From assembly GCA_944387615.1 (NCBI GenBank), contig CALXFP010000002.1, positions 1-49,987 of the forward strand: DNA of 49,987 nucleotides. Reading direction: 5' to 3'. The notes under the pieces were generated by a model. The model was given only the letters and a program-made list of their open reading frames with translations. It searched no databases and was not told the DNA's origin. This DNA is from an uncultured Oscillospiraceae bacterium (lineage in GTDB: Bacteria; Bacillota; Clostridia; Oscillospirales; Oscillospiraceae). The translations under genes were made by a program, and so were the position numbers. This document shows, piece by piece, positions 1-8,504 of this stretch (the stretch's first letter is position 1; each line of letters begins with the position of its first letter).

Positions 1-765
1 CGGGCCTGCCAGGTGCTGGACAATTTCCGGGGACTGCTGCTGCAGTTCGGCATTTCCCAGATGCAGGTGTTCGCCACCGCATCCCTGCGCAATATCCGCA
101 ACACCGAAGAGGCGGTAGCCGCCATCAAACGCACCGTGGGTGTGGATGTGGAAGTGATTTCCGGCGCCATGGAAGCGGAACTGGGCTATTACGGCGCCAT
201 CCGGGATCTGAACATGGAAAACGGCGTGGTTTTTGATATCGGCGGCGGCAGTATGGAGCTGACGGAAATTCAGGGCGGCGCCGTAGCCAAGGCCCAGAGC
301 ATCCCCATCGGCAGCCTGGAACTGTTCAACCGCCATGTGAAGAAAATCTGGCCGAAGAAGCAGGAACTGGAGGAAATCCGTGCCGACGTGGAGCAGACCA
401 TGGAGAAACTGAAGCTTCCCAAGGAAGAAACGCCTCTGGTCTGCGGCGTGGGCGGTACCGCCCGGGCGGTGCTGAAAATCGCCAACACCCTGCTGGGCAA
501 GCTGGAGACCAACCGGAGCCTGACCATGGAGGAATTTTCCGGGGTCTGTCAGTGCCTGCTGGCCCGGAAGGCGGCAGCTCGGGATGTGATTTTGAAGGTG
601 TGCCCGGACCGGCTGCATACCATTTTGCCCGGTGTGGTGCTGATGGAGCAGGTGTGCACCGCTCTGAACTGCAAGGTGCTGTATATCAGCCCCTACGGCG
701 TCCGGGAAGGTTATGTCTACCGGAACCTTCCCAAGCAGAAACAGCCAGGTGATGGTCAGGCATGA
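1..765 (+). CDS. Ppx/GppA family phosphatase, 5' end outside window
   Basis: C-terminal part of an exopolyphosphatase / guanosine pentaphosphate phosphohydrolase family protein. The reading frame is open to base 1, so the true start lies upstream; the GTG at 13 is only the first start-like codon inside the window. The ASKHA-fold phosphate-binding motif FDIGGGSMEL is visible about 75 residues into the fragment and a second glycine-rich motif, GVGGTARAV, about 145 residues in. The family removes terminal phosphate from polyphosphate or pppGpp in the cytoplasm. The stop codon overlaps the next start (ATGA at 762-765), so it is probably co-translated with ppk. Opposing polyphosphate breakdown and synthesis genes are often paired. 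Whether the substrate is polyphosphate or pppGpp cannot be told from this sequence. Confidence 0.9.
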   Translation, partial: RACQVLDNFRGLLLQFGISQMQVFATASLRNIRNTEEAVAAIKRTVGVDVEVISGAMEAELGYYGAIRDLNMENGVVFDIGGGSMELTEIQGGAVAKAQSIPIGSLELFNRHVKKIWPKKQELEEIRADVEQTMEKLKLPKEETPLVCGVGGTARAVLKIANTLLGKLETNRSLTMEEFSGVCQCLLARKAAARDVILKVCPDRLHTILPGVVLMEQVCTALNCKVLYISPYGVREGYVYRNLPKQKQPGDGQA

Positions 766-2924
766 ACAGCATGAGAAGATTCGCCGCCTTCTGGCGGCAG
801 CTGGGTCTGGGAAACAGAGCCGGCTACATAGCGCAGACCCCCGTCAAACAAGAGGAGTTGGAAACGGATATGAAACCCCAGGAACGAAAAAGATGTTATG
901 TAAACAGAGAGCTGTCCTGGCTGAAATTCAATGAACGGGTGCTGGAAGAAGCGGAGCGGGAGGATGTCCCGCTGTGCGAGCGGCTGAGCTTTGCCTCCAT
1001 CTACCAGAGCAACCTGGACGAATTTTTCATGGTGCGCATCGGCTCGCTGAAAGATCAGATTCAGCTGGGAGAAAAGGGCCGGGACACCAAAACCGGCATG
1101 ATGCCCCAGCAGCAGATTGATGCAGCTCTGGAGCAGGTTCGGCTTCTGAACCAGCGCAAGGACGAGACGTATCGGCAGCTGCTGGCCCGGCTGGAGGATG
1201 CCGGGGTGCGGCTGGTGGATTTTCATACCATCTCCCAGGAGGACAGCCGCCGTCTGGAAGGGTATTTTACCCGGGAGGTGCTGCCCCTGCTTTCGCCCAT
1301 GATTATCGGCAAGCGCCAGCCCTTTCCCTTCCTGCGCAATAAGGAAATTTACGCCGTGGCGGTGCTGGACCGGAAAAACGGCAAGCGGAAGGTGGGTATC
1401 ATCTCCTGCGCCACCGGGGTATTCCCCCGGCTGATTACCATTTCCCAGGGCGAGTATATGCTCTCGGAGGAACTGATTCTGCACTTTTTGCCCCTGGCCT
1501 TCAAGGGCTACCAGATTCGGGGGAAGTCTTTGATGCGCCTGACCCGCAGCGCCGATATTGACGCCGACGCGGTCTATGACGAAGACCTGGACTACCGGGA
1601 ATTTATGGCGGATCTGGTAAAGCAGCGGAAAAAACTGGAGCCGGTGCGGCTGGAACTGAGCCGCCAGCTCAGCCAGGAGACGGTGGAAGAACTGTGCAAA
1701 ACCCTGGATATGGAGAAAAAAGCGGTATTTGAAAGCGGAACGCCCCTGGATCTGTCCTTCTTCTTCCAGATTCAGGATATTCTGCGGCAGAATCCCGACT
1801 ATTTCTACCCCCGCTACACCCCCCAGAAATCCGCCCAGTTCCGGGGCAAGGACCCCTTCCTGCCCCAGATTGTGGAAAAGGATAAGCTGCTTGCCTACCC
1901 CTTTGACCGGATGGATCCCTTCCTGAAGGTGCTGCGGGAAGCGGCGGCGGACGAAAGCGTGGTTTCCATCAAAGTCACATTGTACCGGGTGGCCAAGCAC
2001 AGCCAGGTGGTCAGCGCCCTGATGGAAGCGGCGGAAAACGGCAAGGAAGTGCTGGTGCTGGTGGAACTGAAGGCCCGCTTTGACGAGGCCAACAACATCG
2101 AGTGGTCCCGGCAGCTGGAAGCGGCGGGGTGCAACGTGATCTATGGTCTGCCCGGGTATAAGGTGCACTCCAAGCTGTGCCTGATTTCCCGGATGGTGGA
2201 CGGACAGCCCCAGTATATCACCCAGATCGGCACCGGAAACTACAACGAAAAAACCGCCCGGCTATATACGGACTTTTCTTTCCTTACCGCAGACCCGGCG
2301 ATTGGACAGAATGCTTCGGCGGTGTTCCAGGCCCTGGCAAAGGGAGAAACGGTGCAAAGCAGTGACGTACTGCTGGTGGCGCCCCACTGTATGCAGAGTC
2401 GGATTCTGGAAAAAATCGACCAGCAGATTGCCCGGGCCAAAGGGGGAGAACCGGCCTATATCGGCGTGAAGGTCAACTCCCTGACGGATAAGACCATTAT
2501 GGAGCGGCTGATCCAGGCAAGTCAGGCTGGTGTGAAGATTGATATGGTGGTTCGGGGAATCTGCTGCCTGCTGCCCGGCGTACCGGGGATGACGGAGAAT
2601 ATCCACATCATCAGTATTGTGGGCCGGTTCCTGGAACACTCCCGGATTTATATTTTCGGTCAGGGAGAGACGGAAGAGGTGTATATCGCCTCGGCAGACT
2701 GGATGACCCGGAATATGCTGCGCCGGGTGGAGATTGGCGTGCCCATTTCCGACCCGGACATCCGCCGGCAGATCCGGCAGATGTTTGACACCATGCTCCG
2801 GGACAACTGCCAGGCCCGGCAGCTGCACAGCGACGGTTCCTATACCCGAGTGTCACAACAGGGGCAGGCAGTGGATTCTCAGGAACTGTTCTGCCAGTGG
2901 GCCAAAGAGCAGGCACCGGAATAA
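762..2924 (+). CDS. ppk: Polyphosphate kinase (PPK1)
   Basis: Makes inorganic polyphosphate from ATP reversibly. The 720-residue frame has the family N-terminal signature YVNRELSWLKFNERVLEEA, the phosphorylated-histidine motif YKVHSKL (His469) and the following GTGNYNEKTARLYTDF block, in the order and spacing of PPK1. Length matches PPK1 (about 690-720). The ATG at 762 overlaps the upstream stop and has an AGGTGAT sequence 9 bases before it. An internal ATG at 870, preceded by AGAGGAG, would begin just before the conserved region and is a serious alternative; residues 1-36 have no family counterpart that I recognise. Together with the upstream ppx/gppA gene it forms a polyphosphate module. 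Confidence 0.95.
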   Translation: MNSMRRFAAFWRQLGLGNRAGYIAQTPVKQEELETDMKPQERKRCYVNRELSWLKFNERVLEEAEREDVPLCERLSFASIYQSNLDEFFMVRIGSLKDQIQLGEKGRDTKTGMMPQQQIDAALEQVRLLNQRKDETYRQLLARLEDAGVRLVDFHTISQEDSRRLEGYFTREVLPLLSPMIIGKRQPFPFLRNKEIYAVAVLDRKNGKRKVGIISCATGVFPRLITISQGEYMLSEELILHFLPLAFKGYQIRGKSLMRLTRSADIDADAVYDEDLDYREFMADLVKQRKKLEPVRLELSRQLSQETVEELCKTLDMEKKAVFESGTPLDLSFFFQIQDILRQNPDYFYPRYTPQKSAQFRGKDPFLPQIVEKDKLLAYPFDRMDPFLKVLREAAADESVVSIKVTLYRVAKHSQVVSALMEAAENGKEVLVLVELKARFDEANNIEWSRQLEAAGCNVIYGLPGYKVHSKLCLISRMVDGQPQYITQIGTGNYNEKTARLYTDFSFLTADPAIGQNASAVFQALAKGETVQSSDVLLVAPHCMQSRILEKIDQQIARAKGGEPAYIGVKVNSLTDKTIMERLIQASQAGVKIDMVVRGICCLLPGVPGMTENIHIISIVGRFLEHSRIYIFGQGETEEVYIASADWMTRNMLRRVEIGVPISDPDIRRQIRQMFDTMLRDNCQARQLHSDGSYTRVSQQGQAVDSQELFCQWAKEQAPE

Positions 2925-2930
2925 TTCACC

Positions 2931-2967
2931 CCCTGGGACAAAGACGGCGGTTGATGTTCCAGGGTTT
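2931..2967 (+). terminator. Possible terminator after ppk
   Basis: A nine-pair stem, CCCTGGGAC with GTTCCAGGG (one wobble), encloses a 16-base loop and is followed by TTT and a pyrimidine-rich run. The loop is long and the T tract is weak, so this is tentative. Confidence 0.4.
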
Positions 2968-3050
2968 GCCCTCTTCTTTCTCAGACAGCATCCGAAGATA
3001 CCGTCCAGGTGTTCGACATAAAACCAATATAAATTTAAGACACGTAACAG

Positions 3051-3079
3051 TTGTAATTTTTAAGACATGATGTTACAAT
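3051..3079 (+). promoter_or_regulatory. Sigma-A type promoter for the c-di-GMP phosphorelay operon
   Basis: TTGTAA at 3051-3056, a 17-base spacer, then TACAAT at 3074-3079. This lies about 120 bases before the GTG start of the GGDEF gene. The long leader was checked for a GEMM c-di-GMP riboswitch and none was recognised. Confidence 0.65.
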
Positions 3080-3199
3080 AAAAAGCACGGAACGATTATA
3101 TCCCACTGGCTTGGCTCCAGGGGGGAATGGGTTTGTGCGGTTTTTGCCGAAGAAGGATGCCCAGCGGTCCGATATGAAGGATGAGAAAGGGGAGGCGCT

Positions 3200-4423
3200 G
3201 TGGAATACTTGAGTTCTGCCGTGTCATCCGTGAATATGCAGGCTGTTCTTGTGGCGAATGGACTGGGCTTGGGACTGATGATTGTCCTGATGCTCAGTAC
3301 CAATCGCCGCGGGAAAGTGGTTTCTCTGGATGGCAGACTTTTTAATTGGATGTGCCGGATGTGTCTGGCCTTGTGTGTTTTGGAGACGCTGTCGTTCTGG
3401 CTGGACGGCAGGACGTTTGCTGGAGCCCGGACACTGCTGCTGGGGATCAATGCGGCTTTATTTATTCTGAATGCCATTTTTTCCTATACCTGGAGCGTGT
3501 ACGTGGATTATAAATTCTACGCTGACATCCAGCGCCTGCGGAAAATTTATATCTATGTGGCCCTGCCTGCGGTATTGGTATGCCTGATGTGCCTGCTGAA
3601 TCTGGTGACGCCGGTATTCTTCTGGGTAGACGAGGCAAATGCATATTACCGCACATCGCTGGTGGGCATCACCTATGTGATTACATACTGCTATTTGACC
3701 TATGGTGCGGTTCTGGTCTTCCGGAACCGGCACAAGACCAACCGGTACCTGTTTATGCCGGTGATGACTTTCCTGGTTCCCATCTATCTGGGAAGCCTGA
3801 TCCAGCTGTGCTGCTATGGTCTGGCCATGATCTGGGTTTGTGTGGCCTTTGGCCTGACGAGCCTGTATATCAACCTGCAAAACGAAAAGGTATTTCTGGA
3901 TACCCTGACCAATCTGTACAACCGCAGCTATCTGATGCACTATATGGACTACCTTGCCAGACAGAGCAAAAAAGGCACATCGGTGTTGGGCATGATGCTG
4001 GACGTGAATAATTTCAAATACATCAACGACACCTACGGCCACCTGGCGGGAGACGAAGTGCTCCGGGAAGTGGGTAAAATTCTCCAGTCTGCCACCGAAG
4101 GCTTCGGTGCGGTGGTGCGCTACGGCGGCGATGAGTTCGTGATCCTGCTGGAAGGGGATCATCGGGACATGGGAGAGTATGTCCGGGGAGAAATTGCCAA
4201 AGGTTTGGCCCGCTACAACGCCAGCGGAAACGCTCCTTGCCAGATTTCCCTGTCTTTGGGCGTGTCGGAGTTTGACCGGCTGGATGTGGATAAGTTCTTC
4301 CGGGATATGGATGAAAAGATGTACGACGATAAGCGAGCCTTTTATCAGCAGCAGGGCAGGGACAGACGTCAGCGCCGCACGGATGGGGCGGCATCTGCTG
4401 ACAATGCCGATAGAAGACAATAA
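3200..4423 (+). CDS. Membrane diguanylate cyclase (GGDEF domain)
   Basis: Predicted to make cyclic di-GMP from two GTP. The N-terminal half (about residues 10-235) consists of roughly six to eight hydrophobic segments, a membrane sensor of unknown ligand. The C-terminal half is a GGDEF domain with an intact GGDEF motif at residues 309-313 in the context VVRYGGDEFVILLEG, and the upstream DVNNFKYINDTYGHLAGDE block. The RxxD product-inhibition site usual just before GGDEF is not present (the segment reads SATEGFGAV), so feedback control may be missing. The GTG start is chosen because GGGGAGG precedes it by five bases. It is first in an operon with a hybrid kinase, an HD-GYP response regulator and an Hpt protein. 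Confidence 0.9.
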   Translation: MEYLSSAVSSVNMQAVLVANGLGLGLMIVLMLSTNRRGKVVSLDGRLFNWMCRMCLALCVLETLSFWLDGRTFAGARTLLLGINAALFILNAIFSYTWSVYVDYKFYADIQRLRKIYIYVALPAVLVCLMCLLNLVTPVFFWVDEANAYYRTSLVGITYVITYCYLTYGAVLVFRNRHKTNRYLFMPVMTFLVPIYLGSLIQLCCYGLAMIWVCVAFGLTSLYINLQNEKVFLDTLTNLYNRSYLMHYMDYLARQSKKGTSVLGMMLDVNNFKYINDTYGHLAGDEVLREVGKILQSATEGFGAVVRYGGDEFVILLEGDHRDMGEYVRGEIAKGLARYNASGNAPCQISLSLGVSEFDRLDVDKFFRDMDEKMYDDKRAFYQQQGRDRRQRRTDGAASADNADRRQ

Positions 4424-4436
4424 GGAGAAAAAGAGA

Positions 4437-7031
4437 ATGCGCAAACGTGTGGGATATACCACCTACCGCATGGGCAGTACGGTGCTCAGCGGTGTGATTT
4501 TGCTGGTGGTTGCCACGATGCTGAGTGTGGGTGTTCTGCTGGTGCGGACTAAGCTGCTGCAAAATGCCCAGGATATGGGTACGGCCCTGGCCCGCAGTTA
4601 TGCCATGGAAGAGCAGTCGAATCTTGACGCTCTGGAGAAAAATGTGCGCCTTGCCAGTCAGTATGTGGATGAATTCAGCAGGGAAAGCGATGATTTGACA
4701 GTGGTTCAGAATTGGCTGTCCGGCTATTTCTGTAAACTGATCGACACCCTGGGGGAAGGAACCATTGACCCCTATGCGGTAATCGACGGGCAGATTGTGG
4801 CGGCCAATCCCTGGGAAGGGGACGGCGATTATGACTATGCGGAGACTGATTGGTACCAGAATGCCCTGAAAGCCAATGGCCAGGTAGTGTGCACCGATGT
4901 GTACACGGATGTCATCACCGGGCAGCGGGTGATGACCATGTCTCAGGCGCTGAGCACGCCGGGAGAAGTCGTTGCCATGGATATCTATATCCAGAATCCC
5001 AACATGCACCAATCCTTGGAGGAGCTTCCCCAGGAGTGCTCGTACTACCTGTGCGACCAGGATGGGGTGCTGCTGTATGCGGTGGTGGAAGGAGAGCTGG
5101 ACACTGACCGGCTTCAGATTCATGCCGATTACCTGATGGCAGGGATTGCGGACGGTTCTTTGCTGGCTTATAATGCATCTTTCAAGGACTTGAACGGGGT
5201 TTCCCGGGGCGCATATTATCACCAGATGCGCAACGGCTGGACAGCCATTATGACCATCCCCTTCAATTCCATTCTGATCGGGGATCAGAGTTGGGTGATC
5301 TACGCTCTGACGATTATTGCGGTGGTGTCCGTTGCGGCGCTGCTGGTGGTGCTGGTTCGGGACGCTCTGCAAAGCCGGAGAGTGAAAAAAGCCGATGATA
5401 CCGCCCACATGCTGGGAGATTCCTTCTACGCCATTTCCCGGGTGAATTTCCGGGATGGTGACTATGAAGCCATCAAACTCTACCAGGATATGCAGGAGGC
5501 CCTGCCGCAGAAGGGGCCCTATGCCCTGGTGCTGCAGCAGATGCAGCGGGTGGTGAAGTCCAGCACCTATCAGGCATTTGAACGGGGATTTTCCCTGGAT
5601 AATATCCGCCAGCGGGCGGAGCAGGGGGTAAAGGATTACGGCGGCGACTACCAGCGGCTGTTTGGGGATACCTACCGCTGGGTGAATATCCGGACGCTGT
5701 ATGATCCGGAACTTTCCAAGGATGAGGTGATTCTCTGCTTCCGGGACGTGGACGAAGAGAAGCGCCAGGAGCTGCAGCATACCATTATTCTCCAGGAGGC
5801 CCTGGATGCGGCAAAAAAGAGCACCAAGGCCAAATCGGAGTTCTTCAGCCGGATGTCCCACGATATGCGTACCCCCCTGAATGCGGTTCTGGGATGCTGC
5901 GAATTGGCCCAGAAAACCACCGACAGCAGCAAAATTCCGGGCTATCTGAGCAAAATCGAATTTGCCGGAAAGCAGCTGCTGGATCTGATTAACGACATTC
6001 TGGAATTATCCCGGATGGAAGCGGGGAAAAATGATCTGGAGGAAAAACCCTTTGACCTGCGGCAGCTGCTGCTGACCATAGGAGAACTTTTCCAGGAAAG
6101 CGCCCAGGCGGAGGGGAAACACTTCCAGACCCGGGTGGATTTCCAGCAGACCATGGTCCGGGGAGACAGCCGGAAAATCAGCCAGATTCTCAACAATCTG
6201 CTGTCCAATGCAATCAAATACAGTAACCCCGGAGACAGCATTGTGCTGGAGGCCAGACAGTTTGACTTCCAGCAGCACAGCAAATACCAGATTGTGGTGG
6301 AAGATACCGGTGTGGGCATGTCCGCCGGTTTCCTGGAGCACCTGTTTGAGCCTTACGCCAGAGAGACGGCCTTCTCGGCCCACAATACCGTGGGTACCGG
6401 ACTGGGCATGCCCATTGTCAAGAGCCTGGTGCAGCAGATGAGCGGCGAAATTTCCGTGGAAAGCCAGCTGGGCAAGGGAACCCGGTTCGTGGTTACCATC
6501 CCGCTGCAGACGGATTACAGCCTTTTGGAGCCCCAGGAATCGGAAACGCCCGGGGAAGAAGAGGACTTTTCCTGGGACGGCCGGGTGGTGCTTCTGGCGG
6601 AGGACAATCTGCTCAACCGGGAAATTGCCACGGAAATTCTGGAAGCCCTGGGGGCCAAGGTCATTGCAGCGGAGGACGGCGCGGAGGCTCTGCGTCTGTT
6701 CTCGGACACCCCGCTTTTCAGTGTGGATGTGATTCTGATGGATATGCAGATGCCGGTGATGGACGGCTGCCAGGCGGCCAGTGCCATCCGGGGACTGGAC
6801 CGGGCGGATGCAGCGTCCGTGCCCATTATCGCGGTAACGGCCAATGCATTTTCTGAAGATATCGCCAGAACCACCCGGGCGGGAATGAATGACCATGTGG
6901 TGAAGCCCCTGGACGTGGCGGTGCTGACCCAGACCATGCAGCGGCTGATCCGGGAACGCTCCCAGAACGGGAAAGCATTCCCCAAAAAGAATGAGAATGG
7001 AGGAAACCATGTTGACGGAAAACAAGCGTGA
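4437..7031 (+). CDS. Hybrid sensor histidine kinase with receiver domain
   Basis: An 864-residue sensor kinase. Membrane segments near residues 15-38 and 285-307 bracket an extracytoplasmic sensor of about 245 residues with a Cache-like look. A PAS-like stretch follows (about 315-450), then HisKA with SRMSHDMRTPLNAVLG (phosphoacceptor His475), an HATPase domain with the N box ILNNLLSNAIKYS and the motifs DTGVGMS and GTGLGM, and a C-terminal receiver with LMDMQMP (Asp769). The ATG at 4437 is preferred over the frame's upstream ATG at 4179, because AAGGAG precedes it and the longer version would overlap the GGDEF gene. The phosphate probably moves through the receiver to the downstream Hpt and HD-GYP regulator. 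The stimulus is unknown. Confidence 0.93.
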   Translation: MRKRVGYTTYRMGSTVLSGVILLVVATMLSVGVLLVRTKLLQNAQDMGTALARSYAMEEQSNLDALEKNVRLASQYVDEFSRESDDLTVVQNWLSGYFCKLIDTLGEGTIDPYAVIDGQIVAANPWEGDGDYDYAETDWYQNALKANGQVVCTDVYTDVITGQRVMTMSQALSTPGEVVAMDIYIQNPNMHQSLEELPQECSYYLCDQDGVLLYAVVEGELDTDRLQIHADYLMAGIADGSLLAYNASFKDLNGVSRGAYYHQMRNGWTAIMTIPFNSILIGDQSWVIYALTIIAVVSVAALLVVLVRDALQSRRVKKADDTAHMLGDSFYAISRVNFRDGDYEAIKLYQDMQEALPQKGPYALVLQQMQRVVKSSTYQAFERGFSLDNIRQRAEQGVKDYGGDYQRLFGDTYRWVNIRTLYDPELSKDEVILCFRDVDEEKRQELQHTIILQEALDAAKKSTKAKSEFFSRMSHDMRTPLNAVLGCCELAQKTTDSSKIPGYLSKIEFAGKQLLDLINDILELSRMEAGKNDLEEKPFDLRQLLLTIGELFQESAQAEGKHFQTRVDFQQTMVRGDSRKISQILNNLLSNAIKYSNPGDSIVLEARQFDFQQHSKYQIVVEDTGVGMSAGFLEHLFEPYARETAFSAHNTVGTGLGMPIVKSLVQQMSGEISVESQLGKGTRFVVTIPLQTDYSLLEPQESETPGEEEDFSWDGRVVLLAEDNLLNREIATEILEALGAKVIAAEDGAEALRLFSDTPLFSVDVILMDMQMPVMDGCQAASAIRGLDRADAASVPIIAVTANAFSEDIARTTRAGMNDHVVKPLDVAVLTQTMQRLIRERSQNGKAFPKKNENGGNHVDGKQA

Positions 7032-8085
7032 GACAATTTTGATCGTGGATGACGAGGAACTGAATCGGGCAATCCTGGCCAATTTGTTTGACGATGTTTA
7101 CGATATTATAGAGGCGGAGAACGGTCTGGAAGGACTGGAGTGCATCCGCCAGTTGGAAGACCGGCTGTGCGCGGTATTGCTGGATGTGGTAATGCCCGAA
7201 ATGGACGGACTTACGGTTTTGAAGAATCTGAACCGCCAGGGGCTGACCCAGACGGTGCCCTGCTTCTTGATTACAGCGGCCCAGGACGACGCCACCATCC
7301 GGGAAGCCTACCAGCTGGGGGTCATGGACGTGATTTCCAAGCCGGTGATTCCCTATGTGGTGCAGCGCCGGGTGAACTCGGTGGTGGAGCTGTTCCAGGC
7401 CAGAAGAAAGCTGGGTGCCCAGGTTCAGCAGCAGCAGGAAGAACTGCTGCGCCAGGCACAGCAGCTGGCCCAGATGGGCATGGGCATGGTGGAGGCTCTG
7501 GCCACCGCCATTGAATTCCGCAGCGATGAATCCGGAGAACATGTCCGCCGGATTCACGACATCACCTGCTACCTGCTGCGCAGTACCCCTCTGGGAGAGG
7601 GCCTGAGCGAAGAGGAGATTGACCTGATCGGCGTCGCCGCCATCACCCATGACGTGGGCAAAATCTCCATTCCCGATGCCATCCTGAACAAACCGGGAAA
7701 ACTGACACCGGAAGAATATGAGCTGATGAAAACCCACACCGTCAAAGGCGCTCAGCTGCTGTCGCAAATCCCCCAGATGCGGGAGCATTCTGCTTACCGC
7801 TATGCCTACGACATTGCCCTGCACCACCATGAGCGCTGGGACGGCCGGGGATACCCGGACGGCCTGGTGGGAGACCAGACACCCATCTGGACCCAGATTG
7901 TGGCCCTGGCAGACGTGTATGACGCCCTGGTCAGCAAGCGGTGCTACAAAGATCCTCTGGCTGCCTCTGTAGCCATGGAAATGATTTTGCAGGGCAAATG
8001 CGGCGTGTTTAATCCGGAGCTTCTGCGGTATTTCCAGGAGGCAGAGCCGTCGCTGAGCCGGCTGTACAAACCTTTGGGAGGGTAA
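7009..8085 (+). CDS. Response regulator with HD-GYP c-di-GMP phosphodiesterase domain
   Basis: A 358-residue protein: an N-terminal receiver with the acidic pair VDDEE and phosphoacceptor LLDVVMP (Asp59), a glutamine-rich coiled linker (about residues 135-165), then an HD-GYP domain with THDVGKI (His214-Asp215) and GRGYPDG (GYP at 281-283). HD-GYP proteins hydrolyse c-di-GMP to pGpG or GMP, so this is the predicted opponent of the GGDEF protein. The ATG at 7009 has GGAGG five bases before it; two upstream in-frame ATGs at 6991 and 6997 are less well placed. It overlaps the kinase gene by 23 bases, implying coupled translation. Confidence 0.93.
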   Translation: MLTENKRETILIVDDEELNRAILANLFDDVYDIIEAENGLEGLECIRQLEDRLCAVLLDVVMPEMDGLTVLKNLNRQGLTQTVPCFLITAAQDDATIREAYQLGVMDVISKPVIPYVVQRRVNSVVELFQARRKLGAQVQQQQEELLRQAQQLAQMGMGMVEALATAIEFRSDESGEHVRRIHDITCYLLRSTPLGEGLSEEEIDLIGVAAITHDVGKISIPDAILNKPGKLTPEEYELMKTHTVKGAQLLSQIPQMREHSAYRYAYDIALHHHERWDGRGYPDGLVGDQTPIWTQIVALADVYDALVSKRCYKDPLAASVAMEMILQGKCGVFNPELLRYFQEAEPSLSRLYKPLGG

Positions 8086-8087
8086 TT

Positions 8088-8441
8088 ATGGACTTGATGA
8101 AGAAACAGATCCTGCAAGACGGCGGAATTGACGTGGATGAGGCAATGGCCCGGTTCGTCCAGAATGAGGCGCTGATGATGAAGTTCCTTCTGCGCTTCTC
8201 CCAGGACAAGAATTTTGCCCTGCTGAAGCAGGCCATGGAAAATCGGGATGCCGCCGCAGGATACACCGCAGCCCATACCCTGAAAGGGGTTGTGGGAAAT
8301 CTTTCCATGAAAGCCCTCTTTGACCAGGCCAGCGCAGTGACGGAAGACCTGCGCCGGGGAGACCTGGACAGTGCCATGGAGAAAATGCCGGAGCTGGAAA
8401 ACCAGTACCAGAGAGTTCTGCGGACCCTGGAAAGCCTGTAA
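8088..8441 (+). CDS. Histidine phosphotransfer (Hpt) protein
   Basis: A 117-residue stand-alone Hpt protein. The motif AAHTLKGVVGNL contains the expected phosphoacceptor His63, and the rest is predicted helical, as in a four-helix Hpt bundle. It starts two bases after the HD-GYP gene with GGGAGGG upstream. The simplest reading is that it shuttles phosphate between the receiver of the hybrid kinase and the HD-GYP regulator, completing a His-Asp-His-Asp relay. Confidence 0.88.
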   Translation: MDLMKKQILQDGGIDVDEAMARFVQNEALMMKFLLRFSQDKNFALLKQAMENRDAAAGYTAAHTLKGVVGNLSMKALFDQASAVTEDLRRGDLDSAMEKMPELENQYQRVLRTLESL

Positions 8442-8458
8442 GACAATCTGAAAAAGAA

Positions 8459-8499
8459 AAGCAGCCGATTCTGAAAAACAGAATCGGCTGCTTTGTATT
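8459..8499 (+). terminator. Bidirectional terminator
   Basis: A perfect stem, GCAGCCGATTCTG (8461-8473) with CAGAATCGGCTGC (8479-8491), loop AAAAA, followed by TTTGTATTT on the plus strand and preceded by an A-rich run that gives T's on the minus strand. It serves the phosphorelay operon and the convergent decarboxylase gene. Confidence 0.85.
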
Positions 8500-8504
8500 T
8501 CGTA

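Noticed and set aside
3080..3199. c-di-GMP (GEMM) riboswitch before the GGDEF gene
   Set aside because: The long leader and gene context made it tempting, but the conserved GEMM core segments are not there.
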